Shown here: in pieces, positions 10,732 through 20,084 of the stretch
Numbering within the stretch: the stretch's first letter is position 1
Layout of the letters: the number at the start of each line of letters is the position of its first letter
Source: an uncultured bacterium
Lineage (GTDB): Bacteria; Bacillota; Clostridia; UBA1381
Length of the DNA: 64,000 nucleotides
NCBI GenBank assembly: GCA_905215805.1
Contig: CAJMRL010000002.1
Coordinates: 1 to 64,000, forward strand
Reading direction: 5' to 3'
Notes under the pieces: model-generated
The model's database searches: none
What the model was told of the DNA's origin: nothing
The model's input: only the letters and a program-made list of their open reading frames with translations
Program-made: the position numbers and the translations under genes

Positions 10732-11844
10732 ATGAATATTGAGCAGATCTATGAAAAAATAAAAGCAAAGATGGAAGCTGAATGCAGCCGGAATAAAGGC
10801 ATAATTCCGTACATACCCTCAAATGGAAGATATACAGATGCGAAAAGTATATATTGGTGGACAAATGGATTTTGGGCGGGAATATTATGGCAAATGTATC
10901 ATGCAGAAAGGAATCCGATTTATGTTGAAGAAGCCCGCAAAATTGAGAAAAGACTTGATGATGCGCTCTCAGGATTTGAACACATAGACCATGATGCAGG
11001 ATTTTTATGGCTTCATACTGCCGGAGCCGATTACAGGATTACCGGAAATGAACACTCAAAGAGGAGGCTTCATCATGCAGCGACCGTGCTTGCGGGAAGG
11101 TTTAATCCCCTTTTGGGTATAATACGTGCATGGGATGATCAGTGGATTGAGGGCTATGATACTGCCGGAGCGGCTATAATAGATACTATGATGAATCTGC
11201 CTTTGCTGTATTTGGCAACGGAAATTACCGGTGATAAGAGATTTAAAGTTATAGCAAAAATTCACGCCGAAACAATGCTGCGTGATATGGTGCGCCGGGA
11301 CGGTTCGGTGAATCATCAAATAGTATACGATACAGAAACAGGAAGGCTTATTGCTAATCCGGCAGGACAGGGATATAAATCGGGTTCTTCATGGTCAAGA
11401 GGGCAGTCTTGGGGGATATATGGTTTCGCACTTTCATACCGCTATACTCATGACGAGCGGTTTCTCAATGCGGCAAAGCGGATTGCAGCTTATTTTATGG
11501 CAAATGTGTCTCTGACCGGTTATATTCCTTATTGTGATTTCAGAGCTCCGGAAGAGCCTATATATTATGATACAACGGCGGGAATGGCGGCAGCATGCGG
11601 TATGCTTGAAATTGCAGGATTTGTGAATGAATATGAAAAACCATTTTATATAAATAGCGCTAAAAGACTTGTTGAGGCGGCAGATGAAAAATGGTGCGAT
11701 TATGATATTGATAATGATGGAATACTTGATGGCGGGAGTGTGAGTTATCACAATGACAGACATCATGAAAAAATTATTTATGGAGATTATTTTTTGATAG
11801 AAGCGGTACTAAGATTGCTTAACAAGGATTTTCTTATATGGTAA
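10732..11844 (+). CDS. GH88/GH105-type unsaturated uronyl hydrolase
   Basis: A 370-residue cytoplasmic (alpha/alpha)6 hydrolase that removes 4,5-unsaturated uronic acid from the non-reducing end of oligosaccharides left by polysaccharide lyases. The sequence shows WWTNGFWAGILW at 42-53, the catalytic aspartates in DHDAGF (Asp88) and IIDTMM (Asp151), and the aromatic motif SSWSRGQSWGIYG. The motif spacing closely matches unsaturated glucuronyl hydrolase of family GH88, and the related GH105 rhamnogalacturonyl hydrolases cannot be excluded. There is no signal peptide, so it works on imported oligomers, fitting the pectate lyase and esterases at 20-28 kb. A GGGAGAGG site precedes the ATG. Confidence 0.88.
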   Translation: MNIEQIYEKIKAKMEAECSRNKGIIPYIPSNGRYTDAKSIYWWTNGFWAGILWQMYHAERNPIYVEEARKIEKRLDDALSGFEHIDHDAGFLWLHTAGADYRITGNEHSKRRLHHAATVLAGRFNPLLGIIRAWDDQWIEGYDTAGAAIIDTMMNLPLLYLATEITGDKRFKVIAKIHAETMLRDMVRRDGSVNHQIVYDTETGRLIANPAGQGYKSGSSWSRGQSWGIYGFALSYRYTHDERFLNAAKRIAAYFMANVSLTGYIPYCDFRAPEEPIYYDTTAGMAAACGMLEIAGFVNEYEKPFYINSAKRLVEAADEKWCDYDIDNDGILDGGSVSYHNDRHHEKIIYGDYFLIEAVLRLLNKDFLIW

Positions 11845-11850
11845 AGCAAA

Positions 11851-11887
11851 GAACCGGAGAGGTGAATATCTCTTCGGCTCTTTATTT
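11851..11887 (+). terminator. Terminator between GH88 gene and comEC (convergent)
   Basis: Stem 11851-11861 with 11870-11880 (11 positions, one G-T pair and one mismatch) followed by TTTATTT. It overlaps the comEC stop region, so the two genes meet tail to tail. Confidence 0.7.
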
Positions 11888-14158
11888 ATAGGTATGTATT
11901 TCCATATCAGCGTTTTCGTCTGATTTAATTAAAATATCTCCGTTTAAGTCTGTGCGTAAAACTTCAATATTTTTCAGACGCTCCAGTACCTCGTCGGAAG
12001 GATGACCGTAACCGTTATTTTCACCAACTCCTATAAGCGCTATGCTTGGATTTACAGCTTGTATCATTGCTTCGGAGTTTGAAGAGGCAGAGCCATGATG
12101 CGCTACTTTAAGAACCTCTGCTTCTGGAACTGTCGAATATTTAAGAAAATTTCGTTCAGAAAAAGTTGTCATATCACCGGTAAACAAGCAATTGAATTCA
12201 CCATATTCTACATTTATCATAAGTGAAGTATCATTTTCATCGTCACTTAGACGAGTAACCTCATTTGGAACGAAAATAGTTATAAAAAGTTTATCTATTT
12301 TTACGGTGGTAGTACGTGAAATATGCCATACCTTTGTACCATGCTCTTCAGCAGCTTTTTCAAGCTCGATCCGCAGCTCGCTTTCGGGCATCACATCGGG
12401 AATAAACAGATTTTTAACCTCTGTGTTCTTGACGGCTGCAATTATCCCTTCGACATGGTCTTTGTGAAAGTGACTGACGAATGCAGCCTGAACTATACCG
12501 ACTCCGTTTGAATAAAGATATGGAACAAATATCTTTTCTCCTGTATTAAATTCAGCATACGATTCACTTCCGCCGCCATCGATCAATATATTCGCTGAAA
12601 ATGGCACTCTTATAAGCGAAGCATCTCCCTGACCAACATTAATAAAATGAAGCTGGATTTTATCAATATCAGATAATGTGTTCCACATAGCTGAAGAAAA
12701 CAATCCGGCAGATATTGCAGCACACATTACTGCCGAAGATATGCGTTTACGAAGGTGGAATACAAGTGCGGCTGCACCGATGTACCATGCGATGATAATT
12801 ATAACGCTGGGTTTAGGTATCGCTATGGAAGAAAGCGGAAGTTTATCGATAAATTCCGGCAGCTTAAGCATAAGCATAGCAAATGGTCTTATTAAATATG
12901 CCGTAGGATACGGAGTACCAAAAAGGCAATTTATATAAAAAATAGGAGAGATAAGCAGCACAATTATGTTTGCGGGTATAAACAGCAATGACGCCCAAAA
13001 TGAATATGGTGATATATGCTGAAAATAGTATCCTGATAATGGAAGCATGCCGACAAAAAGTAAAATATATCTCCATAGTAACCTAATAAAAAAATATTTG
13101 CTTTTAATGTATGGCATGAATACACTTAAAAGTATCATCGATGAAATTGAAAATATAAGTCCGGCATCGAATAATATAAGCGGATTTATCATGCCCATTA
13201 TAAGTACAGACAAAGCGGTCATATTTTTCTTTGAGGAAATTTTAAATATAATTCCGCAAAGCAGGACTAATAATACAGCGCATGCACTTTTAAAGGCAGT
13301 CGGATTTGAACTGTTGAACAGCGCATAAATTAAAATAATCAACGCATAGACAATATCGCGTATCTTTTTATGTATTATTCCGGAGAACATACATATAATC
13401 ATTGATATTATAATGAGATGGGCAAATGACGGATAGAAAAGGTGTTTTGTGCCGGTACGGCTTAAAACAGCCTCGTATTCATCAGAAAAGCTGTGTTTGT
13501 CGCCGGTAAGTACAGCTATAAGCACTGCCGAGTAATCATCCTTGTAATAGCTTCGTATTGTATCGGCTATTTTTGAACGTATAAGATTAGAGGCATACAG
13601 CGGAGAAAAATAAGATATATTTTCATCGGATAATTCCATGCTCATAGCGTTCATTCTTGAATGTATACCTCGAGCACCGTAATAGCGTATCGGATTAACA
13701 TCATATTCACCGCTTTGATTGCGCAGTTCTTTGATTTGACCAAAAACGCTTACAGAGTCGCCGCATTTGAATTCTTCGTCCGAATTTATTATGAGCTTTT
13801 CATTTACCGGTATTTCTTCGCCGTCGCAGGTTATTGACGGGACATATACCACATATCTGTTAATACCGTAATTATCATAAGGAAGCTCGCAGATACAGCC
13901 TTTAAGACTAACATATCTTCCAAAGTAAGCGGAAATAGAATGATTTGAAAAATCAGAGGTTATAAAGCATTGAACAATTCCGCATACAAAAAGCGCAGAT
14001 ATAATGATAACATCAGCGAATATATTCTTCTTATACATATGAGTAATAAAACATAAAGCAGTAAAGACCAAAAGAGAGAGGACGGCAATAAGAGGGTTTA
14101 TATAATCAGAACAATATATTCCAAAAGCATAAGCAATGGCTGCCGGAATAAAATTCAT
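11882..14158 (-). CDS. comEC: ComEC/Rec2 competence channel protein
   Basis: A 758-residue membrane protein predicted to carry single-stranded DNA across the cytoplasmic membrane during transformation. Order: N-terminal hydrophobic helices (1-68), an extracellular OB-like domain (about 80-175), the polytopic Competence domain (about 210-490), and a C-terminal metallo-beta-lactamase domain (about 500-758) with INVGQGD, IDGGG and the metal motif HFHKDH at 563-568. The usual ISGLH stretch of the Competence domain reads YPSFAH here (242-247), an unusual divergence. No comEA or comEB is adjacent. Whether the cell is naturally competent is unknown. Confidence 0.92.
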   Translation of the reverse strand: MNFIPAAIAYAFGIYCSDYINPLIAVLSLLVFTALCFITHMYKKNIFADVIIISALFVCGIVQCFITSDFSNHSISAYFGRYVSLKGCICELPYDNYGINRYVVYVPSITCDGEEIPVNEKLIINSDEEFKCGDSVSVFGQIKELRNQSGEYDVNPIRYYGARGIHSRMNAMSMELSDENISYFSPLYASNLIRSKIADTIRSYYKDDYSAVLIAVLTGDKHSFSDEYEAVLSRTGTKHLFYPSFAHLIIISMIICMFSGIIHKKIRDIVYALIILIYALFNSSNPTAFKSACAVLLVLLCGIIFKISSKKNMTALSVLIMGMINPLILFDAGLIFSISSMILLSVFMPYIKSKYFFIRLLWRYILLFVGMLPLSGYYFQHISPYSFWASLLFIPANIIVLLISPIFYINCLFGTPYPTAYLIRPFAMLMLKLPEFIDKLPLSSIAIPKPSVIIIIAWYIGAAALVFHLRKRISSAVMCAAISAGLFSSAMWNTLSDIDKIQLHFINVGQGDASLIRVPFSANILIDGGGSESYAEFNTGEKIFVPYLYSNGVGIVQAAFVSHFHKDHVEGIIAAVKNTEVKNLFIPDVMPESELRIELEKAAEEHGTKVWHISRTTTVKIDKLFITIFVPNEVTRLSDDENDTSLMINVEYGEFNCLFTGDMTTFSERNFLKYSTVPEAEVLKVAHHGSASSNSEAMIQAVNPSIALIGVGENNGYGHPSDEVLERLKNIEVLRTDLNGDILIKSDENADMEIHTYK

Positions 14159-14191
14159 AGCGTTTCACCGTCCTTAATGTCATAATATAAT

Positions 14192-14220
14192 ATTATATCA
14201 TACAGCATGACAAATTTCAA
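14192..14220 (-). promoter_or_regulatory. Promoter of comEC
   Basis: Read on the minus strand: TTGAAA (14220-14215), a 17-nt spacer, TATAAT (14197-14192). It lies about 35 nt before the comEC start. Confidence 0.75.
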
Positions 14221-14246
14221 TAAAAAATGACAAAAAATAAGCAATA

Positions 14247-14286
14247 AAAAGACTTATATGAAAAATAAATCTCATATAAGTCTTTT
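14247..14286 (-). terminator. Terminator of the SASP gene (symmetrical)
   Basis: A perfect 15-bp stem (14247-14261 with 14272-14286) with AAAA/TTTT at the base. On the minus strand it ends in a T-run, closing the SASP transcript. Confidence 0.85.
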
Positions 14287-14327
14287 ACCCAAAAATATTT
14301 TTAGAAATTTATAGGGTATGCAAAAGT

Positions 14328-14522
14328 TTATTTCTGAGTCGACTGCTCGTAAGCTTCAACCATCTTCTTAACCATCTGACCGCCTACCTTGCCGGCCTCC
14401 TTTGCGGTAATATTACCATTATAACCTTCGCTGAGATTTACACCCATTTCTCTTGCTGTTTCCATCTTAAACTGTGACAATGCACTCTTTTTAGCCTTTG
14501 ATGTTGAACTTGAATTTGACAT
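14328..14522 (-). CDS. Alpha/beta-type small acid-soluble spore protein
   Basis: A 64-residue spore DNA-binding protein that coats and protects the chromosome in dormant spores. The family core is visible: KMETAREMGV (19-28; the GPR protease is known to cut after the Glu in this region), NGNITAKEAGKVGGQMVKKMV (35-54). The reading frame extends further upstream, but an AGGAG site 8 nt before the ATG at 14522 fixes this start. It shows that the organism forms endospores. A GAATA element about 100 nt upstream could be part of a forespore (sigma-G) promoter, but the matching -10 box is poor. Confidence 0.93.
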   Translation of the reverse strand: MSNSSSTSKAKKSALSQFKMETAREMGVNLSEGYNGNITAKEAGKVGGQMVKKMVEAYEQSTQK

Positions 14523-14625
14523 AGTCTTTCTCCTTTTTCTCTGTACAAAATTTTTCTGTGAGCCTTTGCTCAATAATAATTTGTGCAGATAAAGAGAATT
14601 TATAGCTTGTAAATTATGGACATAT

Positions 14626-16647
14626 TCAATTCATAATAATTTCATCGGAAAACATTTTGTCACAGCGTTTTTGTAATGCCGGATATTTATCCATTCCGTC
14701 GTGTTCTATTTCCTTTGCAGCCTCCTGTGCAAGTTTTAGAATATCTCTGTCTTCGAAAAGATTCGCTATTTTCATTTCCGGTAACCCATGCTGACGCGTT
14801 CCGAAAAAATCTCCCGGACCGCGAAGCTTTAGATCCTGTTCGCTTATATAAAAGCCATCATTTGAAAGGCACATTGTTTCCATTCGCTTTTTTGTGATCT
14901 CGTTGTTTCCGTGGGCGAAAAGTATGCAGTACGCTTGTGAGCTTCCTCTGCCTACACGTCCGCGAAGCTGATGAAGCTGAGAAAGACCAAACCGCTCGGC
15001 GTTTTCTATAATCATTATATTTGCGTTTGGAACATTCACTCCCACCTCTATTACAGTCGTTGATACAAGAATATCGATAGCGCCTTCGATAAATTGAGTC
15101 ATCACAGCATCCTTGATTTTAGGCTTCATTTTTCCGTGAACAAGTCCTATAGTAATGTGTGGAAAAATTTCCGTAAGCTTATTTGCGAGATTTTCAGCAT
15201 TTTGCAGGTCGCTTTTTTCTGTTTCTTCTATCATTGGACAAACAATATATACCTGAGTTCCCATACGTACATTTTTATCGATAAATGCCAGTATACGCTT
15301 ACGCATATTTTCCCCTACAGCATAGGTTTTTACGGGCTTTCTTCCGGGAGGAAGCTCATCGATTATAGAGATATCAAGATCACCGTAAAGGATAAGAGCA
15401 AGAGTACGCGGAATAGGTGTAGCCGACATAATAAGCATATGAGGGTTAAAACCCTTATCACTGAGTTTAGCCCTTTGCTCTACGCCAAAACGATGCTGTT
15501 CATCGGCGATAACAAGGGCAAGATCTCGAAATTCCACAGTGCTTTGTATTATTGCATGAGTGCCTATGATAACATTTGCCGCGCCGGTGGAGATCATATC
15601 GAGCACACGGCGTTTTTCCTTTACTCTCATGCTTCCGGTAAGTAAAACTACAGTTATTCCGGTATCCTTGAAAAATGCTTCAAGAGTTTCAAGATGCTGA
15701 GAGGCAAGTATTTCAGTAGGAGCCATCATAGCCGCCTGATGTCCGTTTTTGACACAATTGTATATTGCGGCAGCAGCCACGGCCGTTTTTCCGGAGCCGA
15801 CATCTCCCTGAACAAGCCTGTTCATGCGTTTTCCGCTCATACAGTCTGACGTGATTTCGGATATTGTACGTTTTTGAGCGCCTGTAAGAGGAAACGGAAG
15901 CTTTGATATAAATTCATCAGCTAAATTTTTTTCAAATACTATTCCATGCTCTAAGACAGACTTATCCTTACGTCCCATAAGCGCCAGCTGCAAAACGAGA
16001 AGCTCTTCAAATACAAATCTGCGTCTGGCGATATTGTAGCTTTCAAAATCATCGGGGAAGTGAATATTTTTCATAGCATAATTTATTTCCGCTATTTTAT
16101 ATTTATCCCTTATCTTATCCGGAATATATTCGTCCATGCGCCCAAAATCCGTTATTGCCTGCTGCATAGCGCTCTGGACCACTTTTTGAGTAAGTCCGCT
16201 TGTAAGGGGATATACAGGTATAATTTTTCCCGTAAACTTATCCATTCCCGCTCGCTCAAAGACAGGATTTTGAATTTCCAGCTTGCCTCGGCTCACAACG
16301 ATTTTTCCGTAAAAGATATATTTTTCACCGATATGAAATGCGTCCTTGACATATCTGTTATTAAACCACATTACATTAATTGCACCGGATTCGTCTGTGG
16401 CAATAAGACTGTAAACGCACATGTTTCGCCGTATACGGTGTTCTCGAATAGGAGAATAAATCTGTGCTTTTATACAAACCGTTTCTCCGTTTACACATTC
16501 ACTTATATTTTTTATTTTGCTGCGGTCCTCATGGCTGCGCGGGAAAAAATAAAGAAGATCTTCAATAGTTTTTATGCCTTTTTTATTAAATAATTCAGCG
16601 CGTTTCTCACCCACGCCCTTGAGGAATCTTATATCCTTGTTTTTCAT
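14626..16647 (-). CDS. recG: ATP-dependent DNA helicase RecG
   Basis: A 673-residue superfamily 2 helicase that reverses stalled forks and processes branched recombination intermediates. It has the N-terminal wedge/OB domain (about 1-200), Walker A GDVGSGKT at 281-288, DEQH box at 382-385, motif III SATPIPRT and the C-terminal helicase half with QLRGRVGRG. Length is normal. Its start overlaps the end of fakA (ATGA), so it is the last gene of the yloU-fakA-recG operon, an order conserved in Firmicutes. Confidence 0.97.
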   Translation of the reverse strand: MKNKDIRFLKGVGEKRAELFNKKGIKTIEDLLYFFPRSHEDRSKIKNISECVNGETVCIKAQIYSPIREHRIRRNMCVYSLIATDESGAINVMWFNNRYVKDAFHIGEKYIFYGKIVVSRGKLEIQNPVFERAGMDKFTGKIIPVYPLTSGLTQKVVQSAMQQAITDFGRMDEYIPDKIRDKYKIAEINYAMKNIHFPDDFESYNIARRRFVFEELLVLQLALMGRKDKSVLEHGIVFEKNLADEFISKLPFPLTGAQKRTISEITSDCMSGKRMNRLVQGDVGSGKTAVAAAAIYNCVKNGHQAAMMAPTEILASQHLETLEAFFKDTGITVVLLTGSMRVKEKRRVLDMISTGAANVIIGTHAIIQSTVEFRDLALVIADEQHRFGVEQRAKLSDKGFNPHMLIMSATPIPRTLALILYGDLDISIIDELPPGRKPVKTYAVGENMRKRILAFIDKNVRMGTQVYIVCPMIEETEKSDLQNAENLANKLTEIFPHITIGLVHGKMKPKIKDAVMTQFIEGAIDILVSTTVIEVGVNVPNANIMIIENAERFGLSQLHQLRGRVGRGSSQAYCILFAHGNNEITKKRMETMCLSNDGFYISEQDLKLRGPGDFFGTRQHGLPEMKIANLFEDRDILKLAQEAAKEIEHDGMDKYPALQKRCDKMFSDEIIMN

Positions 16648-18332
16648 TCTGCGCTTATAATATAATAGTACAGCGGCTGAGAGCCTTTTTTGAATGATAC
16701 CTCAATTTCATCGTCTTCATAGCTTGAAAGACGATTAGCCGCATCTTCGATCTGCTGTTTTTTTAAATCTTTGCCGGTATATACGGTGAGATATTCGGTA
16801 TCATCGTCAATGATCTGGTTTACAAGTTCCTCAAGTACATCGTTTACATCAGCGCCAACGACCCGTATATCACCGTTAATTATACCTATTATATCGTTTT
16901 TATGAATGTGAACATCTTCTATTTCGGTATCACGTACTGCAAATGTGATCTGTCCTGTTTTAACGCTGTCAAGAGCTTTGACCATTAACGTTTCATTATC
17001 GGATACATTCTTTTTTATATTGAATGACATCATGGCGGTTATGCACTGCGGAGTATTTTTTGAGGGTATTACTATTACATTTTTATCCTCACAAAGCTCA
17101 GCCGCTTGATTCGCCGCCATGATGATGTTTTTATTATTCGGAAAGACAAAAATATTTTTCGCCTTTATTTTGTGCACTGCTTTTAAAATATCATTTGTAG
17201 AAGGATTCATAGTCTGCCCGCCCTCTATTACTATGTCTATACCAAGATCCTTGAGTATTTTTGAAAATCCTTTTCCGGCGCATACAGCGGCAAAACCAAA
17301 TTCCTTATCAGGCTTGACCTGTTTAGCTTTTTTCACATCTCCCTGCAATGTTACAGCTTCACTGTAAGCGGGCTTGGGAGCTTCGTCAATAATAGATTTA
17401 TGCTGATGCTTCATATTATCGATTTTGATATTTATCATCTCACCAAGCTTTAAGGCTTCCTCTAAAACCTCTCCGGGATGATTTGTGTGTATATGAACCT
17501 TTATAATGTCATCATCGTCGATCACAAGCATACAATCTCCCTTTGATGAGATCGTATTTCTGAAATTATCCGCGTCGGCGTCTTTTGCTGATTTTTCTAT
17601 TATAAATTCGGTACAGTAGCGGAATTTTATATCTTCGGCTGCGGAGCCGGCAGAGATATTCGCTGATGATGAAGGAGCAGCTGAGCCGCCTTCTTTTTGC
17701 ACTATTTCACCGTTTTCCAGATAAAAAAGCATTCCATTTAAAATGAATACCCAGCCTTGACCGCCGGCGTCAACCACTCCTGCCTGTGCAAGAGCTGCAA
17801 GCTGCTTTGGAGTATATGCGAGCGCTGTTGAAGCTCTTGCATATGCGGAACGGATTATGCTGATAATTTCATCTGAATTTTCAAGCATTGCTCCGGCTGC
17901 TCCTTCGCGGGCCACAGTTAATATTGTTCCTTCTGTAGGTTTCATTACCGCCTTATATGCTGTTTTGCTGCCTTCCTCCAATGCTTGCGCAAGCTCCTTT
18001 GCACTGCATGTATCCTTTCCCTTTAGACTTTTTGAGATTCCGCGGAATATCTGAGAAAGAATAACGCCGGAATTGCCGCGCGCGCCTCTTAAAGCAGCAA
18101 ACTGCATGATATCGGCAGCCTTTGTTACCGTTGACGGAGCTTTTGATATAAGTTCTTGCGCAACGGCGGCGGCTGTCAGCGACATATTTGTTCCCGTATC
18201 ACCGTCGGGAACAGGGAATACATTCAGTTCATCAACGATCTGCTTGTTATTGTATAAAAGATTTGCACCCGAAATGAACATACGTGAAAAATCTTTTCCA
18301 TTTAAAGCTTTTATAATGTCCGCCCCCTTCAA
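16644..18332 (-). CDS. fakA: DAK2/DegV-like fatty acid kinase catalytic subunit
   Basis: A 562-residue YloV/FakA protein. In the known system FakA phosphorylates fatty acids presented by a FakB (DegV-family) binding protein, feeding exogenous fatty acids into phospholipid synthesis. The N-terminal DhaL/DAK2 domain shows FPVPDGDTGTNM (39-50), whose aspartates bind Mg-ATP, and GARGNSGVILSQ. A central and a C-terminal FakB-interacting domain follow. It overlaps yloU by 4 nt at one end and recG by 4 nt at the other. No fakB gene is in the window. Confidence 0.93.
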   Translation of the reverse strand: MKGADIIKALNGKDFSRMFISGANLLYNNKQIVDELNVFPVPDGDTGTNMSLTAAAVAQELISKAPSTVTKAADIMQFAALRGARGNSGVILSQIFRGISKSLKGKDTCSAKELAQALEEGSKTAYKAVMKPTEGTILTVAREGAAGAMLENSDEIISIIRSAYARASTALAYTPKQLAALAQAGVVDAGGQGWVFILNGMLFYLENGEIVQKEGGSAAPSSSANISAGSAAEDIKFRYCTEFIIEKSAKDADADNFRNTISSKGDCMLVIDDDDIIKVHIHTNHPGEVLEEALKLGEMINIKIDNMKHQHKSIIDEAPKPAYSEAVTLQGDVKKAKQVKPDKEFGFAAVCAGKGFSKILKDLGIDIVIEGGQTMNPSTNDILKAVHKIKAKNIFVFPNNKNIIMAANQAAELCEDKNVIVIPSKNTPQCITAMMSFNIKKNVSDNETLMVKALDSVKTGQITFAVRDTEIEDVHIHKNDIIGIINGDIRVVGADVNDVLEELVNQIIDDDTEYLTVYTGKDLKKQQIEDAANRLSSYEDDEIEVSFKKGSQPLYYYIISAE

Positions 18333-18685
18333 TCATCGGCCCTTACGCCCTCGACACGAACGTATACTTTATTCACCTTTATACCGGTTCCCTTTTCAAG
18401 AGCATATTTCACCCTGTTCACGATACTCTTGCATACGGTGTTTATATTGATTCCGTATTCAACGATAATGTGCATATAAACCTTAATACCGTTTTCATCT
18501 GCCGTAACATTTATGCCCTTTGTTATATTGTCAAATTTAAGCAGACTAACGAGTCCGTCAGCGGGATTCTTAGCCGCCATGCCTACAACGCCGTAGCATT
18601 TTGAAGCGACAGCTCCGGATATTTCAGCAATAACATTATTAGCGATAAAAATATCGCCCATCGTACTGTCTGTTTTTAACTGCAT
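18329..18685 (-). CDS. yloU: Asp23/Gls24 family envelope stress protein (YloU)
   Basis: A 118-residue Asp23-domain protein. The family is small, cytoplasmic or membrane-associated, and linked to cell-envelope homeostasis; in Firmicutes it nearly always precedes fakA. The motif IANNVIAEISGAVASKCYGVVGMA near the N-terminus is typical. It is the first gene of the operon with fakA and recG and overlaps fakA by 4 nt. An AGGAGG-like site precedes the start. Confidence 0.93.
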   Translation of the reverse strand: MQLKTDSTMGDIFIANNVIAEISGAVASKCYGVVGMAAKNPADGLVSLLKFDNITKGINVTADENGIKVYMHIIVEYGININTVCKSIVNRVKYALEKGTGIKVNKVYVRVEGVRADD

Positions 18686-18726
18686 AAGCTTTTCCTCCTG
18701 ATTTTTGTTAATTGTTTCTTATTTAT

Positions 18727-18755
18727 ATTCTACTATATTTTTTACGATTAGTCCA
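18727..18755 (-). promoter_or_regulatory. Probable promoter of yloU-fakA-recG
   Basis: On the minus strand TGGACT (18755-18750), 17 nt, TAGAAT (18732-18727), about 42 nt before the yloU start. It is divergent from the recombinase promoter. Confidence 0.5.
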
Positions 18756-18768
18756 TAGTTATTTCAAT

Positions 18769-18803
18769 TTTTACATTGATTTTTTTTCGGATTCAATGTA
18801 AAA
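18769..18803. repeat. 11-bp perfect inverted repeat upstream of the Xer-like gene
   Basis: Arms TTTTACATTGA (18769-18779) and its exact complement (18793-18803) flank a 13-nt T-rich spacer. It covers both the -35 and -10 of the recombinase promoter, so it could be an operator. The 11-nt arm length also recalls recombinase dif-type sites, though the spacer is longer than the usual 6-8 nt. Confidence 0.65.
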
Positions 18804-18804
18804 T
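18776..18804 (+). promoter_or_regulatory. Probable promoter of the XerS-like recombinase gene
   Basis: TTGATT (18776-18781), 17-nt spacer, TAAAAT (18799-18804), lying entirely within the inverted repeat region. Confidence 0.55.
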
Positions 18805-18846
18805 ATAACTGTATTGGAATAATACGTTTTTAATGGAGGTAAATAA

Positions 18847-19908
18847 ATGAGCAAATATACGAATCTTTCGAATTTTTTATCACAGCTGCCGGATTTTGTT
18901 TTTGATTATATAGAACTGGCATATAATGGAGAAAGTGTTAATACTCAGATAGGCTACAGCATAGATATAAAAATATTTTTACAGTATCTGAAGAAATTCA
19001 AATTTCCGGAGATTGAGAATCTGGAGGACTTCACCATAGAGCATATGGAACAGATAAATCTTCATGACCTTACGGCTTTTCAGGCATATTTGAGAGAGTA
19101 TGAAACGGATACTGTTTCAATAGACGGAAAACATATAAAGCGTATAAGACGTAACAGCGCATATGGAATAAACAGAAAGATGTCAGGCGTAAGGGGATTG
19201 TTTTCATATCTGTATAAAAATGAGCTTATTTCTCAGAATGTAACGGATAAGGTCGATTTTAAAAAGCTGCATCAAAAAATAAAAAAACCGCTTACAACAC
19301 AGGAAACGGTAGATCTGATTGACTGTATATATAACGGAGAAAAATATCTTTCGGGAAGGGATTTGACTGAATATAAAAAACGCAAGCAAAGAGACATTGC
19401 GCTTTTTACGGCATATTTAGGCACCGGATGCCGTGTGAGTGAATTGGTGAATTTGGACATAAGCGATGTGGATTTTGAAAATTCATCATTTATAGTTACA
19501 AGGAAAGGAGGAGATCAGCAGGAGATTTTCATGCCGGTACAGGTTGAAAATGAGTTGTTTTTGTATTTGAGGCAAAGAATAAAAGATGAGAGCGTACAGG
19601 ATAAAAATGCACTTTTTATAAGCCGGCTGGGAAAACGTATGTCGGCTCAGGGGGTGGAAAAGCTGTTAAAAAAATACTGTTATATTGCAGGGATAACGGA
19701 TCCTGACAAAGCAAGACCTCATGCCTTAAGAAGAACTTTTGCCTGCAATATGATTGCGGACGGAGTGGATATAAAAATGGTGGCGGAGCTTATGGGACAT
19801 AAAAATATAGAGGTCACGCATAAGTATTATACACAATATGCGGTTGCGGAAAGGAAAAAGGTCATGAAAGGATTTAATATTATGGGAAATGGCGAAGACA
19901 GACAATGA
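18847..19908 (+). CDS. XerS/XerC-type tyrosine recombinase
   Basis: A 353-residue site-specific recombinase. The N-terminal core-binding (SAM-like) domain spans about 12-130 and the catalytic domain about 148-345. All active-site residues are present: Arg196 (TGCRVSEL), Lys220 (TRKGG), His292 and Arg295 (HALRR), His318 (MGHKN), and tyrosine at 327/328. The length and long N-terminal domain match the single-recombinase XerS type of Firmicutes, which resolves chromosome dimers at a dif-like site. Nothing around it suggests a prophage or integron. A GGAGG site precedes the ATG. Confidence 0.85.
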   Translation: MSKYTNLSNFLSQLPDFVFDYIELAYNGESVNTQIGYSIDIKIFLQYLKKFKFPEIENLEDFTIEHMEQINLHDLTAFQAYLREYETDTVSIDGKHIKRIRRNSAYGINRKMSGVRGLFSYLYKNELISQNVTDKVDFKKLHQKIKKPLTTQETVDLIDCIYNGEKYLSGRDLTEYKKRKQRDIALFTAYLGTGCRVSELVNLDISDVDFENSSFIVTRKGGDQQEIFMPVQVENELFLYLRQRIKDESVQDKNALFISRLGKRMSAQGVEKLLKKYCYIAGITDPDKARPHALRRTFACNMIADGVDIKMVAELMGHKNIEVTHKYYTQYAVAERKKVMKGFNIMGNGEDRQ

Positions 19909-20032
19909 AAATCAATCTGTATTTATACAAAACGACTAAATATCTTTGCTAAGAGGACAAAAATTCAGTGGCAAAATTTTTAGAAATAATGTACAATAAA
20001 TACTATAAGATATTATGGAGGTTTTGTGTGAT

Positions 20033-20061
20033 TTGAAAATTGTAGTATGCAAACCTATAAT
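20033..20061 (+). promoter_or_regulatory. Strong promoter of the pectin esterase gene
   Basis: TTGAAA (20033-20038), 17 nt, TATAAT (20056-20061). The start codon is only 24 nt further and an AAGGAGGAG site falls between, so the mRNA leader is very short. Confidence 0.8.
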
Positions 20062-20084
20062 ATAAAGAAAAAGGAGGAGATTTT

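Noticed and set aside
18847..19908. Tyrosine recombinase as a sign of a prophage or integrative element
   Set aside because: Neighbours are housekeeping or pectin genes, there is no attachment duplication, excisionase or phage gene, and the protein looks like XerS.
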